A DNA stretch of 41,180 nt from Verrucomicrobiota bacterium (lineage in GTDB: Bacteria; Verrucomicrobiota; Verrucomicrobiia; Limisphaerales; JACRJY01), in assembly GCA_016235585.1 (NCBI GenBank), contig JACRJY010000191.1, forward strand, positions 1 through 41,180, read 5' to 3'. Shown piece after piece: positions 26,958-35,586 of this stretch. The first letter of the stretch is position 1, and each line of letters starts with the position of its first letter. The position numbers and the translations under genes are program-made. The notes under the pieces are model-generated. The model searched no databases, was not told the origin of the DNA, and saw only the letters and a program-made list of their open reading frames with translations.

Positions 26958-28253
26958 ATGAAAAACACTGCACTGAACCGTCGCCGCTTCCTCGCCCGCA
27001 CGGGCGCGGCCACACTCGGCCTCGCCGGCCTTTCCACACTCGCCGCCGAGAAGAAAACCTACCCGCGTGGCAAGGCCGAGCATTGCATCTTCATCTGGCT
27101 CGGCGGCGGGTGCGCGCACACGGACACGTGGGACCCCAAGCGCCTCGGCGACCCCGCCAAGCGCGTCGCCGGCTCCGCCTATCCGGCCATTGACACCGCC
27201 ATCCCCGGCGTGCAGGTCTGCGAGCACCTCAAGGGCACCGCGAAGATTCTCGACCGCTTCGCGCTCCTGCGCACGGTGAACCACGACATCATCGACGAGC
27301 ACGCCGCCGCCACGAACTTCGTCCACACGGGCCGCCGGCCCACGGGCACCATCTCCTATCCCAGCATCGGCTCGCTCGTCGCGCACGAGCGCGGCTCGCT
27401 GGCGGATGGCATCCCGCCCTACGTCGTCATCGGCTACCCGATGATCATGCGCGGCCCCGGCTTTCTCGGCGCGAAGCACAGCTACGTCTATCTCACCGAC
27501 ACGGAGAAAGGCCCCGCCGGCCTCACGCGCCCGTCCTACGTGAACACAGCGCGCGCCGCTGACCGCGAGCGGTTGCTCGGCGAGTTGCGCAAGGGCTACG
27601 CCGCGCGCAACCCAGGCGACAAAGTCATTGCCGACTACGACGAGGCCGTCGGCGCGTCCTTCGCGCTGGCCAACGGCGATTTCATGAAGGCGTTCAACCT
27701 CACCACCGAGGCGTCGTCGTTGCGGCAGACTTACGGCGGCGAGTTCGGCCAGCGTTGCATGCTCGCGCGCCGGCTCGTGCAGCGTGGCGTGCGCTTCATC
27801 GAGGTGTCCTTCAACCTGAACTTCATCAACGGCACCGGCTGGGACACGCACAACGACGGCCAGCTCAATCAGCACATCCTCATCCAGCAGCTCGACCAGG
27901 GGCTGGCCGCGCTCGTGTCCGACTTGGAGAAGAACCGGCTGCTCGACAAGACGCTCGTCGTGGTGGCCACGGAATTTGGCCGCCCACCCGAGTTCGATGC
28001 CGGCGGCGGACGCGGCCATCAGGGCAAGACGTTTAGCATCGCGCTCGCGGGCGGCGGATTGAAGACCGGCCAGGCCGTCGGCGAAACCGACGAGCTAGCG
28101 AAGGCCCCCGTGAAGCAGCCAATGTCCGTGCCCGACATGCACGCGACCATCCACTGCGCGCTGGGCATAGACCCGTCGAAGAATCTCTTCGACGGCCCGC
28201 GCCCCGTGCCGATCACCGACCGCGGCGAGCCGGCGCGACAGCTCTTCGCGTAG
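26958..28253 (+). CDS. DUF1501 family secreted protein, Tat-exported
   Basis: A 431-residue protein from ATG 26958 with a twin-arginine signal ([21 protein letters not shown]). The body shows the alkaline-phosphatase/sulfatase-like DUF1501 fold: [19 protein letters not shown] near the N-terminus, [15 protein letters not shown] in the middle and [36 protein letters not shown] near the end. DUF1501 proteins accompany DUF1549/1553 partners, as here with the 22878 gene upstream, and are thought to work with them outside the cytoplasm; the reaction is unknown. It starts 2 bp after the toxin gene. After the stop an 8-bp inverted repeat (CGGATTTC/GAAATCCG, 28271-28304) could be part of a terminator. 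Confidence 0.92.
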   Translation: MKNTALNRRRFLARTGAATLGLAGLSTLAAEKKTYPRGKAEHCIFIWLGGGCAHTDTWDPKRLGDPAKRVAGSAYPAIDTAIPGVQVCEHLKGTAKILDRFALLRTVNHDIIDEHAAATNFVHTGRRPTGTISYPSIGSLVAHERGSLADGIPPYVVIGYPMIMRGPGFLGAKHSYVYLTDTEKGPAGLTRPSYVNTARAADRERLLGELRKGYAARNPGDKVIADYDEAVGASFALANGDFMKAFNLTTEASSLRQTYGGEFGQRCMLARRLVQRGVRFIEVSFNLNFINGTGWDTHNDGQLNQHILIQQLDQGLAALVSDLEKNRLLDKTLVVVATEFGRPPEFDAGGGRGHQGKTFSIALAGGGLKTGQAVGETDELAKAPVKQPMSVPDMHATIHCALGIDPSKNLFDGPRPVPITDRGEPARQLFA

Positions 28254-28270
28254 CCGCCGAAGTGAGGAGG

Positions 28271-28304
28271 CGGATTTCCTGGCCAGCCACGCGGTTGAAA
28301 TCCG
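28271..28304. terminator. Possible terminator hairpin after the DUF1501 gene
   Basis: CGGATTTC (28271-28278) pairs with GAAATCCG (28297-28304), 18-bp loop, about 17 bp past the stop. No T run follows, so this is weak; it may equally be a member of the dispersed repeats. The rest of 28305-28427 holds nothing I recognise. Confidence 0.3.
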
Positions 28305-28427
28305 AGCCTTCGCTGTAACGCCGAGACGTGGGGACGGAAAGTTGCGCAGAGAGGCGAAGGGCGAAGGCCACCAGAAAAGGTGAACACAAGCTGCTCGGCT
28401 CAATCCGCATTCCTCCCTGTCCTACTT

Positions 28428-29009
28428 CTAGCCCGCCCCGGCGTATTCGTCATCCGTGAGCAGGTCGAGGCCCATGAGCACGTAGTCGTGAGTGATGGCC
28501 TGCATGTCCTTCACGTAGTCGGGCAGGCGGATGAGTTCACTGAAGCCCAGCAGGCCGAACACCTTGATCGCGCCTTCCTGTGTGCCGATGAATTCAGCCT
28601 CCACCTTCTCCAGGCTGCACGCACGGGCGATGTCCACCGTCTCGCCCACGAGCGCCTGCGCCAGGCCGCGGCCGCGGAATTTCGGATGCACGTGGACGCT
28701 CACACGCCCGATGTGCCGCTTCCAGCCGCCAAGCGATTGGTGCAGCGTGCAGACACCGATGATGGCGTCGCCGTCCCACGCGAGCAGCGGGAGGTTGCGC
28801 CCGAGATCGAGTCCCTCGCACCACGCACGGACGACGTCCGGCTCGGTGACGCGGTGTTTGATGTAGAGCAGTTCCGGCGGGTTGAGCGAGGTGAAAAACC
28901 GGTGGAAAGCCGCGTGGTCGCCGGGATCCAGCGGGCGCGTCTGGCACATGAGGCCGTCGCGCAACTTCAGGGCTTTGGGATACTCGTCGAGGGCGGATTC
29001 GAGTGACAT
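28428..29009 (-). CDS. GNAT family N-acetyltransferase
   Basis: A 193-residue protein from ATG 29009. The GNAT acetyl-CoA site is clear: beta strand RVSVHVHPKFRG followed by RGRGLAQALVGETVDIA (motif A, R-x-x-G-x-A), preceded by LAWDGDAIIGVCTLH and followed by EKVEAEFIGTQEGAIKVFGLLGF. N-terminal MCQTRPLDPGDHAAFHRFFTSLN is typical too. The acceptor (amine of a small molecule or protein) is unknown. It is on the same strand as, and 35 bp downstream of, the TM-anchored protein at 29045-29860. Confidence 0.88.
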   Translation of the reverse strand: MSLESALDEYPKALKLRDGLMCQTRPLDPGDHAAFHRFFTSLNPPELLYIKHRVTEPDVVRAWCEGLDLGRNLPLLAWDGDAIIGVCTLHQSLGGWKRHIGRVSVHVHPKFRGRGLAQALVGETVDIARACSLEKVEAEFIGTQEGAIKVFGLLGFSELIRLPDYVKDMQAITHDYVLMGLDLLTDDEYAGAG

Positions 29010-29044
29010 ATGTTGTCTTTCGTTGGCCGCCGGGGTCCGGTGGC

Positions 29045-29860
29045 TCAGGTGATTTCACCGACTATCCCGCGTCCAGTCGTAAAGTGACGCTCGTCGAGCA
29101 CGGTCGGGTCCACGCTCCAGCGCGCGGCCAGCATGGGGAGGCGCTCGATGTTCTGCAAGATTGGGTCGTGCGATTCGTCCCAGTTTTTTTCAGCCTGATC
29201 GAGATACTGGTAGCAGCGCAGGTCGAGGCCAAGTTCGGCCGGGCTGGGCGGGCCTTGGTTCCACGCGACGTGCCCCGCCCAAGCATAGGCTCGCAACACC
29301 TCGCCGGAGTCGAGCCGTGCCCAGGCGTGGTGCCCGAGCGCGCGGTTCAGGCTGAAGAACTGCACGAGGCCGAGCTTGCGGCTGAGGTCGGTGAGCAGGT
29401 GATAACACTCGTCCACGTCATCGCCGGGGTCGGGCAGGCCGGGGCCGACCACAAGCACCCATTCGCCGATGGGCGGCGTGATGAAGAGCCGGCGGTCGCG
29501 CGCCTCGGCCAGCCCCTCGGCCCATGTGCAGAGCGTGGGGTTGGCGAGCTTGAGGGCCTTCTGCACCGCGCGTGGCTCCGTGGTGCGGACGGCCAGCCAG
29601 CGGCAGGGTGAGTCGAAGATTTCAGGGCGGAACGCGCCAGCATCCGGCCACCGGCCGCGTGGACGATGGAGGGGTGCGGCTTCCGCCCAAGCTCGGCGCT
29701 CTCGCGCGTGCCGCGTGGCGAGCCAGAAGAAAAAAGCGCCGACACCCAGGATGACGAAGAGCAATCCCAAGAGGACGACCACGAGGTAATCACCACCTTC
29801 AACAACTCCGGCCCCGTCGCTGCTGCCACGCAGCTGGAAGAATTCCCGGAGGCCGTTCAC
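29045..29860 (-). CDS. Membrane-anchored hypothetical protein
   Basis: About 271 residues from GTG 29860 (VNGLREFFQLRGSSDGAGVVEGGDYLV). One strong membrane segment (YLVVVLLGLLFVILGVGAFFFWLA) is followed by a soluble domain with WLAVRTTEPRAVQKALKLAN, GEWVLVVGPGLPDPGDD and a C-terminal QNIERLPMLAARWSVDPTVL. I do not recognise the family. A longer reading from 30043 adds a Ser/Arg-rich leader overlapping the end of the ABC gene and is less convincing. It lies 67 bp after the ABC ATPase on the same strand and may be cotranscribed with it. Confidence 0.65.
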   Translation of the reverse strand: MNGLREFFQLRGSSDGAGVVEGGDYLVVVLLGLLFVILGVGAFFFWLATRHARERRAWAEAAPLHRPRGRWPDAGAFRPEIFDSPCRWLAVRTTEPRAVQKALKLANPTLCTWAEGLAEARDRRLFITPPIGEWVLVVGPGLPDPGDDVDECYHLLTDLSRKLGLVQFFSLNRALGHHAWARLDSGEVLRAYAWAGHVAWNQGPPSPAELGLDLRCYQYLDQAEKNWDESHDPILQNIERLPMLAARWSVDPTVLDERHFTTGRGIVGEIT

Positions 29861-29927
29861 GCCGGGCAATCTAGTCCCGGGATCCGTCCGCGCAATCGGA
29901 AAAACCTCGGGCGGTGGCGTCTGTCTG

Positions 29928-30914
29928 TCAGGATGATTTCCGAGCGAACAACTCCCGGATGATGTCCTCGATGGGCACCTCTTGGATGTCAATGTCGCGC
30001 ACCGGCAGCTCGTCGAAGAGCGCCTTGCAGACCGGCACCACACGGTCGCGCTTCACCTTCAGTTTCACCGTTGTCGAAGTCTGATCGACCACGTCGCCGA
30101 ACTTCGCCAGCGACGCTGCGGAGCGCTCCGGCCCGGGGTCGCACTCGATGGTCACGAGCTTGAAATCGGCAAACCTGTCAATGACCTCGCCCAGGCGGCC
30201 GTCGAAGAAAATCGTTCCGTGGTCAATGATGATGACCCGCTGGCACAGCTCCTGGATGTCCGTCATGTAATGGCTCGTTAGCAGGATGGTCGTGCGGCGC
30301 GTGGCGTTGTGGTGGCGGAGAAACTCGCGGACCTTTTTCTGCGACACGACGTCGAGGCCGATGGTTGGCTCGTCGAGGAAAAGCACCTTGGGCTGATGCA
30401 GCAACGCGGCGATGAGCTCCATCTTCATTCGCTCGCCCAGCGAGAGCTCGCGCACCATGACGTTGAGCTTGTCGCGCACGTCGAGCAGCTCCGTCATATC
30501 GCCGACAGTGCGCTCAAACGCATCACGATCGATGCCGTAGATCTTGGCGTTCAGCTCCAGGGACTCGCGCGCTGGCAAGTCCCACCAGAGCTGGTTCTTC
30601 TGGCCGAGCAGCAGCGCGAACTGCCGCCGATAGCCGTCCGCGCGCTCCCAAGGCACGTAACCGAGCACCTTGGCTGTGCCGCTGGTGGGATACAGCAGCC
30701 CCGCGAGCATCTTCAGCGTGGTGGTCTTGCCTGCGCCGTTGGGGCCGAGAAAGCCCACCAGTTCACCCTCCTCGACTTTGAAGCTCACCTCGCGTGCCGC
30801 CAGCGTCTGCTCATGCTCGCGCCGAAACAGCCCGCGCACCGCGCCCCGGAAACCAGGCTGCTTCTTGTAAGTGCGGAATGCCTTCGTGAGGCCGTGGACT
30901 TCAATGGCGGGCAT
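29928..30914 (-). CDS. ABC-2 type transporter ATP-binding protein
   Basis: A 328-residue ATPase from ATG 30914 (MPAIEVHGLTKAFRTYKK). Walker A GPNGAGKTT, signature LSLGERMKMEL (in place of LSGGQ), Walker B VLFLDEPTIGLD, switch His in LLTSHYMTD; the Q-loop is in LLLGQKNQLWWDLP. The LGQKNQLWWDLP stretch and the C-terminal beta region (TTVKLKVKRDRVVPVCKAL, IEDIIRELF) resemble ATPases that pair with ABC-2 permeases of the DUF990 kind. No permease lies in the window on either side; downstream is the TM-anchored unknown at 29045. What it transports, and with which membrane subunits, is unknown. Confidence 0.9.
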   Translation of the reverse strand: MPAIEVHGLTKAFRTYKKQPGFRGAVRGLFRREHEQTLAAREVSFKVEEGELVGFLGPNGAGKTTTLKMLAGLLYPTSGTAKVLGYVPWERADGYRRQFALLLGQKNQLWWDLPARESLELNAKIYGIDRDAFERTVGDMTELLDVRDKLNVMVRELSLGERMKMELIAALLHQPKVLFLDEPTIGLDVVSQKKVREFLRHHNATRRTTILLTSHYMTDIQELCQRVIIIDHGTIFFDGRLGEVIDRFADFKLVTIECDPGPERSAASLAKFGDVVDQTSTTVKLKVKRDRVVPVCKALFDELPVRDIDIQEVPIEDIIRELFARKSS

Positions 30915-30941
30915 GGGCAGCAAGCTTCCGGTCAACGGACT

Positions 30942-31412
30942 TCAGAATCGCCAGTGCAACCTCTCATCTTGGCGGGGATTCTTCTGCCAGACTCGCAGCC
31001 CGGCTGAGAGCGGGTCGGGACATGTAACCCAACCGCCCACCACGACCGGAGGTCGCGGGGGACGGTGGCTCGCACTTGAGCCTGTCATGGTCACGTCCAA
31101 ATCATTCGCTCCGCCAATTTGCTCGATCGCAAACCTCAACAAGTGCCCGATCACCGTGAAGTTGGTCGGGCCACTAACCGTGAAAGGGTGCCTCACTCCG
31201 TCCACCATAACCCAGCCGGCTGTGTCCACTCCAAAGCTGTGCTGTTCCACCTTCATGGTTGCTATCAACAAAGCCACTGCTGAGTAACGCCGCGCCACCA
31301 GGCCAATCAACAGCAACAGCACGCACGCTACGGCTGCGCTTACCAGCAGGAGTTCACTGCGCTTCACAGGAGGAGCCTGCGGCAACTGCGACCCGACGTT
31401 AAGCCAAAACAC
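30942..31412 (-). CDS. Small membrane-anchored hypothetical protein
   Basis: A 156-residue ORF with a clear membrane segment near the N-terminus (ELLLVSAAVACVLLLLIGLVA) and a soluble remainder including HSFGVDTAGWVMVDGVRHPFTVSG. No recognised family. ATG 31412 (MFWLNVGSQLP) or GTG 31367 (VKRSELLLVSAAV) could start it; the GTG puts charged residues directly before the hydrophobic segment. It lies 27 bp upstream of the ABC ATPase on the same strand. Base composition is less GC-rich than the neighbours. I hold this as a probable gene only. Confidence 0.45.
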   Translation of the reverse strand: MFWLNVGSQLPQAPPVKRSELLLVSAAVACVLLLLIGLVARRYSAVALLIATMKVEQHSFGVDTAGWVMVDGVRHPFTVSGPTNFTVIGHLLRFAIEQIGGANDLDVTMTGSSASHRPPRPPVVVGGWVTCPDPLSAGLRVWQKNPRQDERLHWRF

Positions 31413-31472
31413 GGGGAAGGCTTGTTCGTTGCCCGGGTTCGAATCGCGCGGCGGCGGGCGGGTAGAAGTGAG

Positions 31473-31548
<76 letters not shown>

Positions 31549-31563
31549 GACCAAAGAGGCGGA

Positions 31564-31592
31564 ACAATTGGGATTTCACTTCAGTTTGTCAA
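31564..31592 (-). promoter_or_regulatory. Sigma70-like promoter of tRNA-Lys
   Basis: On the minus strand a perfect TTGACA (-35, 31592-31587), then a 17-bp spacer, then AATTGT (-10-like, 31569-31564), about 15 bp before the tRNA 5' end. The -35 and spacing are ideal; the -10 is a weak match to TATAAT. Confidence 0.45.
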
Positions 31593-31619
31593 CCTTCCCA
31601 CCGGAGTATCAGATATGCT

Positions 31620-31639
31620 GGGCGCATCTGGATGCGCCC
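31620..31639. repeat. Short perfect hairpin upstream of lysC
   Basis: GGGCGCATC and GATGCGCCC with a 2-bp loop. GGGCGCATC is also the outer-arm word of the palindrome at 13671-13805, so this looks like a minimal remnant of that family rather than a lysine riboswitch. Confidence 0.6.
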
Positions 31640-31709
31640 GACCTTGCCACGGCTCGGAACCACCATTGCCAAATCCCGTGTTGTCCTGCTAGAACACGCG
31701 GCCTTTGAC

Positions 31710-32930
31710 ATGGCTCTCATTGTCCAAAAATATGGTGGCACCTCGGTCGGCAGCCCCGAACGGATAAAGAACGTCGCCCGACGAGTGGCCGATTGCCGCA
31801 ATCGCGGTGATCAGGTCGTCGTCGTCGTGTCCGCCATGAGCGGCGTGACGGACAACCTCATCAAGCTCGCCAAGGAAATCACCCCGCTGCCCAGCGAGCG
31901 CGAGATGGACATGCTTCTCGCGACAGGCGAGCAGCAGACCATCGCGCTCACCGCCATCGCGCTCCAGCAGCTCGGCATCCCTGCGACCTCGCTCACCGGC
32001 GCGCAGGCGGGCATCGTCACTGACGGCGTCCACACGAAGGCGAAGATCAAGAACATCACCCCAAAGAAGGTCCACGCGCAGCTCGACGCCGGGAATGTGG
32101 TCATCGTCGCCGGGTTTCAGGGCGAGACGGCGGAGGGGCAGATCACCACGCTGGGCCGGGGCGGCTCTGACTTGACCGCCATCGCGCTGGCCGCCGCCGT
32201 GAAGGCCGACCTCTGCCAGATTTACACCGACGTGGATGGCGTTTATACCGCAGACCCGCGCATCGTGCCCGGCGCGCGGAAGCTGCCGGAGATCGCCTAC
32301 GACGAGATGCTTGAGCTGGCCGGCGCTGGCGCGAAGGTCATGCAGCTTCGCTCCGTCGAGTTCGCCAAGAAGTTTGGCGTCGTGTTTGAAGTCCGCTCCA
32401 GCCTGAACGACAACCCCGGAACCATCGTGAAAGAAGAAACACAAAGCATGGAAGGCGTCGTCGTGCGCGGCGTCGCGCTCGACAAGAACCAGGCCAAGGT
32501 CACCGTCGTCGGCGTGCCCGACCGGCCCGGCGTGGCCGCGCGCATCTTCAAGGCGCTGGCCGATGGCACCATCGGCGTGGACATGATCGTGCAGAACATC
32601 AGCCACGGCTCCAAGTCGCCGACCACCGACATCTCCTTCACGCTCGACAAGCCCGACCTCGCCAAGGCGCGCACGGTCATGGACGCCCTCAAGGCGGAAA
32701 TCGGCTTCGCGGAACTCGCGGTGAGCGAGAGCATCGGCAAGCTCTCCATCGTGGGCGTGGGCATGAAGAGCCACAGCGGCGTGGCGGCGAAGATGTTCGA
32801 GACCCTCGCGAAGGAGAGCGTGAACATCGACATGATCTCCACGAGCGAAATCAAAATCTCCGTGGTCATCGGCCTCGACAAGGGCGACGCCGCCATGCGC
32901 GCGGTGCACAGGGCCTTCCTCGGCACTTGA
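31710..32930 (+). CDS. lysC: Aspartate kinase
   Basis: First step of lysine, methionine and threonine synthesis. A 406-residue monofunctional enzyme from ATG 31710 (MALIVQKYGGTSVGSPERI); an upstream in-frame ATG at 31632 adds residues encoded by the repeat hairpin. Kinase motifs KYGGTSV, VVVSAMSGVTD, GRGGSDLTAIALA and YTDVDGVYTADPRI are intact. C-terminal tandem ACT domains (VTVVGVPDRPGVAARIFKAL and LSIVGVGMKSHSGVAAKMFETL, with NIDMISTSEIKISVVI) indicate feedback control by lysine and/or threonine. No T-box or lysine riboswitch is visible upstream. It is not in an operon with other amino-acid genes here. Confidence 0.96.
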   Translation: MALIVQKYGGTSVGSPERIKNVARRVADCRNRGDQVVVVVSAMSGVTDNLIKLAKEITPLPSEREMDMLLATGEQQTIALTAIALQQLGIPATSLTGAQAGIVTDGVHTKAKIKNITPKKVHAQLDAGNVVIVAGFQGETAEGQITTLGRGGSDLTAIALAAAVKADLCQIYTDVDGVYTADPRIVPGARKLPEIAYDEMLELAGAGAKVMQLRSVEFAKKFGVVFEVRSSLNDNPGTIVKEETQSMEGVVVRGVALDKNQAKVTVVGVPDRPGVAARIFKALADGTIGVDMIVQNISHGSKSPTTDISFTLDKPDLAKARTVMDALKAEIGFAELAVSESIGKLSIVGVGMKSHSGVAAKMFETLAKESVNIDMISTSEIKISVVIGLDKGDAAMRAVHRAFLGT

Positions 32931-32960
32931 GCCGGCCCCGACGAAGCCGTCGGAATCTCC

Positions 32961-33084
32961 CTCTCCATGAACCCGTGCCGGAGACTTCCAGTCGCCGTCC
33001 GTGAGTTACGGCTGTTCGCGGTTGCCCGGAGCCATCCACCCGCAACGCGGCGACTGGAAGTCTCCGGCTCAGGTTCATGGAGAG
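32961..33084. repeat. Large palindrome downstream of lysC
   Basis: Arms 32961-32997 (CTCTCCATGAACCCG...) and 33048-33084 (...CAGGTTCATGGAGAG) are nearly perfect inverted repeats of 37 bp with a 50-bp spacer. It starts 30 bp after the lysC stop and could form a strong hairpin, but has no T tract. The remaining 33085-33316 holds no gene or motif that I recognise. Confidence 0.9.
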
Positions 33085-33316
33085 AGTCGGCGGCCTTTGA
33101 CCGCGTTGGCGGCCGCACCCCTCAAGCCCGCCAAAAAAGTGCTTTGTTTCACAACGCCGCTGCTTCCCTTTCTCGGGGCAAGGGGGCGGGAGCGCTTCGT
33201 GACGTCCTGTTCGCACTCCACAGACTGGAATTGGGATTTGGTCTGGGATGCGCATCGCAGCCGCACTTTCCCGCTTTCTCACCCGCTCCCCTTCCCCATA
33301 TTCTACCGCAACTCCG

Positions 33317-35494
33317 ATGCCGGATACGCCCGACCTCCTTGCGCTGCTGAAGCAATACTTCGGCTTCGCCACGTTCCGCCCATTGCAGGAGGAAATCATC
33401 CACGACGCGCTCGCGGGCCGGGACGTGATGGCGCTGCTGCCCACCGGCGGCGGCAAGTCGCTCTGCTTCCAGCTCCCCGCGCTCGCCCGCGACGGTCTCA
33501 CGGTCGTCGTCTCGCCGCTGATTGCCTTGATGAAGGACCAGGTGGACGCGCTCACCGCCAGCGGCATCCCGGCGACGTTCCTGAATTCCTCCCTCGGTGC
33601 CAACGAGTCGCGCGCTCGGCTGCGCGGCCTGCACAACGGCGAGTTCCGCCTCCTCTACGCCGCGCCGGAGCGGTTGATGCTCTCGGGGATGCTCGACGAC
33701 CTCCAGCGCTGGCATGTGAACCTCTTCGCCATTGATGAGGCGCACTGCATCAGCGAGTGGGGCCACGATTTTCGCCCGGAGTATCGCCAGATTGCCCAGC
33801 TCCGCGACCGCTTCCCACAAGTGCCCTTCATGGCGCTCACCGCCACGGCCACGGAGCGCGTGCGCGAGGACATCGCCGAGCAGCTCAAGCTCCGCGACCC
33901 CGCCCGCTACGTCGCCAGCTTCAACCGCCCCAACCTCAACTACCGAGTCAGCGCCAAGACCGGCGCTTACGGGCAGGTGCTCGACTTCCTCCGTGCGCAT
34001 CCGCGCGACAGCGGAATCATTTACTGCCAGGCGCGCAAGACCACCGAGTCGCTCGCTGAGAAGCTCCGCGCCGACGGCATCAAGGCTGCGCCCTATCACG
34101 CCGAGGTCCCGAAGGAGGAGCGCAGCGGCAATCAGGAAGGCTTCCTCCGCGACGACATCCGCGTCATCTGCGCGACCATCGCGTTCGGCATGGGCATCAA
34201 CAAGCCCAACGTCCGCTTCGTCATCCACTACGATTTGCCCAAGAACATCGAGGGCTACTATCAGGAGACGGGCCGCGCGGGCCGCGATGGTTTGCCGAGC
34301 GAATGCCTGCTGCTCTTCAGCCCCGGCGACGTGCAGAAATACCTCGGCTTCATCACCGAGAAGCCACCCGCCGAGCAGGTCATCGCGCGCGAGCAACTTT
34401 CGCAGATGGTCCACTACGCCGAGTGCTCCGGCTGCCGCCGCGTGGAGCTGCTGGCTTATTTCGGCGAAGGCTCGGCGGAAGAGAACTGCGGCGCGTGCGA
34501 CAACTGCCTCACCCCGCGCGCGACCTTCGACGGCACTGTGGCCGCGCAGAAGTTCATGTCGTGCGTCTTCCGCATCCGGCAAGCCAGCGACTTCGGCACG
34601 GGGCTGAACCACATCATCGAGGTGCTCACCGGCGCGCACAGCGAGCGCGTGCTCAAGTGGGGCCACGACAAGCTCACCACCTACAACATCGGCCATGAGC
34701 ACACGCGCGCCGAGTGGGCCGCCATCGGGCGCGAACTCATCCGCCTCGGCTACTTGCGCCAGACGACGGACAAGTTCCCAGTCGTCGAGCTGACTGACGC
34801 AGGCCGCGCCGTCCTGACCGCGCGGACGAAAGTCACGTTGACCAAACCCGTCACCGCGCCGGACAAGGTCGTAAGCCACGTTGGCGAAATCGCCTGCGAC
34901 GAACTGCTCTTCGAGAAGCTGCGCCGTCTCCGCAAGGAGCTTGCCGACGCCCGCTCCGTGCCCAGCTACATCATCTTTTCCGACGTGGCGCTCCGGCAGA
35001 TGTCCCGGCTCTACCCGCAGAGCGAGGGCGAGTTCAGCCGCATCAGCGGCGTGGGCACGAGCAAGCTGCGCGATTTTGGCGCGCAGTTCCTGGAGGAGAT
35101 TGCCGCGCACCTTCGCTCGAACCCGAAGCAAATCTTCGCAGCCGATTCCTTCGTGCAGAAGCCCTCCGCACCGCAGCGCAGCAAGCTCACCGAGACCGTC
35201 GTGGCCACGCTGCACTACTGGCGCGGAGGACGGACGGCGGAAGAGATCGCGCGCCTCCGCGAGGTGAAGCCCAGCACGATTTACGGCCACCTCGCCGATG
35301 CGGTGGAGGCGGGCGAAACCGTGGACTTGAACCGCGTGCTGACCGCCGACCAGCAGACCCGCGCCGCGAAGGCGTTCTACCAGTTCGGCTGGGGCAACCT
35401 CCCCGGCGCGCTCGAATCCCTCGGCCCGGGCTTCGACTACGGCCAGTTGAAAGTCTTCCGTGCCGTGAAGAACCGCCAGGGCCAGACAGGCTAG
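33317..35494 (+). CDS. recQ: ATP-dependent DNA helicase RecQ
   Basis: A 725-residue 3'-5' helicase from ATG 33317 (MPDTPDLLALLKQYFGFATFRPLQ). Motif 0 FRPLQ, Walker A LPTGGGKSLCFQLP, DEAH box IDEAHCISEWGHDFRPEY, motif III MALTATAT, motif VI QETGRAGRDG. The RQC zinc site is visible as CSGCRR...NCGACDNC. An HRDC domain (ARSVPSYIIFSDVALRQMSRLYPQSEGEFSRISGVG) is followed by a C-terminal HTH_40-type helix-turn-helix (TLHYWRGGRTAEEIARLREVKPSTIYGHL), a known late extension in some RecQ proteins. In-frame ATG 33248 adds a Ser/Pro-rich leader and is less likely. The gene ends in a small GC hairpin. Confidence 0.95.
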   Translation: MPDTPDLLALLKQYFGFATFRPLQEEIIHDALAGRDVMALLPTGGGKSLCFQLPALARDGLTVVVSPLIALMKDQVDALTASGIPATFLNSSLGANESRARLRGLHNGEFRLLYAAPERLMLSGMLDDLQRWHVNLFAIDEAHCISEWGHDFRPEYRQIAQLRDRFPQVPFMALTATATERVREDIAEQLKLRDPARYVASFNRPNLNYRVSAKTGAYGQVLDFLRAHPRDSGIIYCQARKTTESLAEKLRADGIKAAPYHAEVPKEERSGNQEGFLRDDIRVICATIAFGMGINKPNVRFVIHYDLPKNIEGYYQETGRAGRDGLPSECLLLFSPGDVQKYLGFITEKPPAEQVIAREQLSQMVHYAECSGCRRVELLAYFGEGSAEENCGACDNCLTPRATFDGTVAAQKFMSCVFRIRQASDFGTGLNHIIEVLTGAHSERVLKWGHDKLTTYNIGHEHTRAEWAAIGRELIRLGYLRQTTDKFPVVELTDAGRAVLTARTKVTLTKPVTAPDKVVSHVGEIACDELLFEKLRRLRKELADARSVPSYIIFSDVALRQMSRLYPQSEGEFSRISGVGTSKLRDFGAQFLEEIAAHLRSNPKQIFAADSFVQKPSAPQRSKLTETVVATLHYWRGGRTAEEIARLREVKPSTIYGHLADAVEAGETVDLNRVLTADQQTRAAKAFYQFGWGNLPGALESLGPGFDYGQLKVFRAVKNRQGQTG

Positions 35495-35499
35495 GCAAG

Positions 35500-35518
35500 C
35501 CCCGCTTTCTTCGCGGGG
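35500..35518 (+). terminator. Hairpin terminator after recQ
   Basis: CCCCGC (35500-35505), loop TTTCTTC, GCGGGG (35513-35518), six bp past the recQ stop. A short T run (TTTTT) appears about 12 bp later, so it is a modest intrinsic terminator candidate. Confidence 0.5.
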
Positions 35519-35586
35519 TCGTTGAATCCTTTTTCCGAACGCGCAGGCTTCCGCCCCTGTCTTTTGCCGGGTAACATTTACCCGAC

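Noticed and set aside
31600-31709. Lysine riboswitch or T-box before lysC
   Set aside because: The leader is too short and the only structure is the 20-bp repeat-family hairpin.
32961-33084. Intrinsic terminator of lysC
   Set aside because: The stem is far longer than a normal terminator and no T run follows, so it is reported as a repeat.
33149-35290. A 713-codon minus-strand open frame
   Set aside because: It lies opposite recQ, which has all helicase motifs; the minus product is Ala/Arg/Glu-rich with no domain, as expected from GC-rich codon bias.
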